Shown here: one piece after another, positions 5,073 through 5,667 of the stretch | Layout of the letters: the number at the start of each line of letters is the position of its first letter | Numbering within the stretch: the stretch's first letter is position 1 | Assembly (NCBI GenBank): GCA_025980505.1 | Contig: JAICXI010000146.1 | Span: 1-5,667, forward strand | Length of the DNA stretch: 5,667 nucleotides | Direction: 5' to 3' | DNA from: a bacterium | GTDB lineage: Bacteria > Oederibacteriota > Muellerivitia > Muellerivitales > Muellerivitaceae | Made by a program: the position numbers and the translations under genes | The notes under the pieces: model-generated | What the model was told of the DNA's origin: nothing | What the model saw: the letters and a program-made list of their open reading frames with translations, nothing else | The model's database searches: none

Positions 5073-5667
5073 ATGAAATCCATCAAAGTGTCGGCTTCCA
5101 TCCTTTCCGCGGACTTCGGGGACCTCCTCAAGAGTTCCAAACAAGCCGTGGAGGCGGGCTGCGACCTGTTGCACATGGACGTCATGGACGGCCACTTCGT
5201 GCCCAACATCACCTTCGGCGCGCCGGTCATCGCCGGCCTCAAGGGCAAGGTGGACGTGCCCATGGACAGCCACTTGATGATCGAGAACGCCAACAAGTAC
5301 ATCCCGGACTTCGCCAAGGCGGGCTCCACTTACATCCTTTTCCACGCCGAGGCCGTCGAGGACCCCGCCGAAACCATCGGCCTCATCCGCTCCCACGGCT
5401 GCAAGCCCGGCATGGTGCTGAACCCCGGCACGTCCGAGGAGATGCTGAAGCCCTTTGCCGGGGACCTGGATTACGCGCTTTTCATGTCGGTTTGGCCCGG
5501 TTTTTCCGGGCAAGCCTTCATCCCGGACGTGGTGCCCAAGATCGCCCGCTTTTCCAAGTGGTGCGGGGCGCAGGGACTGCATCCGGAGGTCGCCGTGGAC
5601 GGCGGCATTACCCCCAAAACCGCGCCCCAGGTGGTGGAGGCCGGGGCCACCCTGCTGGTGGCCGCCA
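5073..5667 (+). CDS. rpe: Ribulose-phosphate 3-epimerase, 3' end outside window
   Basis: Interconverts D-ribulose 5-phosphate and D-xylulose 5-phosphate in the pentose phosphate (and, where present, Calvin) pathway; a cytoplasmic TIM-barrel metalloenzyme. The 198 visible residues cover most of the usual 220-225, so roughly the last 20-25 are missing. Key motifs: SASILSADF (7-15), LHMDVMDGHFVPNIT (33-47), DSHLMI (65-70), the active-site loop MSVWPGFSGQ (138-147) and VDGG (175-178). The expected metal ligands H34, D36, H67 and D176 are all present, and D36 and D176 are also the usual acid-base pair. The loop is unusual: W141 replaces the common N, E or H, and S145 replaces the common G. The loop followed by AFIP also recalls allulose-6-phosphate epimerase (AFAGQPFIP-like), but SILSADF and VDGG are typical of Rpe. 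Preceded by its own extended -10 and ribosome binding site. Confidence 0.92.
   Translation, partial: MKSIKVSASILSADFGDLLKSSKQAVEAGCDLLHMDVMDGHFVPNITFGAPVIAGLKGKVDVPMDSHLMIENANKYIPDFAKAGSTYILFHAEAVEDPAETIGLIRSHGCKPGMVLNPGTSEEMLKPFAGDLDYALFMSVWPGFSGQAFIPDVVPKIARFSKWCGAQGLHPEVAVDGGITPKTAPQVVEAGATLLVAA

Overview
The window comes from a GC-rich bacterial chromosome. Nearly all third codon positions in the genes are G or C, and the Leu codons TTA and CTA and the Ser codon TCA are absent over very long stretches. The gene set (a DUF3683-type FAD/Fe-S oxidoreductase, a YaeQ protein and a ribulose-phosphate 3-epimerase) and the Shine-Dalgarno-preceded ATG and TTG starts fit a Gram-negative-type bacterium. 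I cannot assign a phylum from the sequence alone. No mobile element, CRISPR array, rRNA or tRNA is visible.

Layout, all genes on the + strand: (1) 1-98, the last 31 codons of an unidentified gene. (2) 99-282, an intergenic region with a strong bulged GC hairpin at 174-201 and a -10-like TATGAT inside a near-perfect dyad at 218-233, whose 5-N6-5 layout resembles a CRP/FNR-family operator. (3) 283-3903, a single 1206-residue polypeptide. It joins a DUF3683 N-terminus, a GlcD/D-lactate-dehydrogenase-like FAD flavoprotein, a two-cluster 4Fe-4S ferredoxin segment and two CCG (HdrB/GlcF-like) domains. (4) 3904-4393, a roughly 490-base non-coding gap with several inverted repeats, a pyrimidine-rich stretch and a promoter-like site for the next gene. 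(5) 4394-4936, yaeQ, best read from a TTG start. (6) 4937-5072, a short gap with GC-rich palindromes and an extended -10 promoter. (7) 5073 to the end, rpe, cut off by the window edge after 198 residues.

The three identifiable genes look like separate transcription units, because each has its own promoter-like element and the gaps are 136-490 bases. The large oxidoreductase probably oxidises a D-2-hydroxyacid such as lactate or glycolate and passes electrons through its own Fe-S clusters. Rpe belongs to the pentose phosphate pathway. YaeQ is conserved but has no settled function. I see no functional link among the three.

I found no clear evidence for an undescribed system. The points most worth a second look are the CRP-like dyad before the oxidoreductase, two mutually exclusive hairpins at 4079-4108, and a non-canonical active-site loop in the epimerase.
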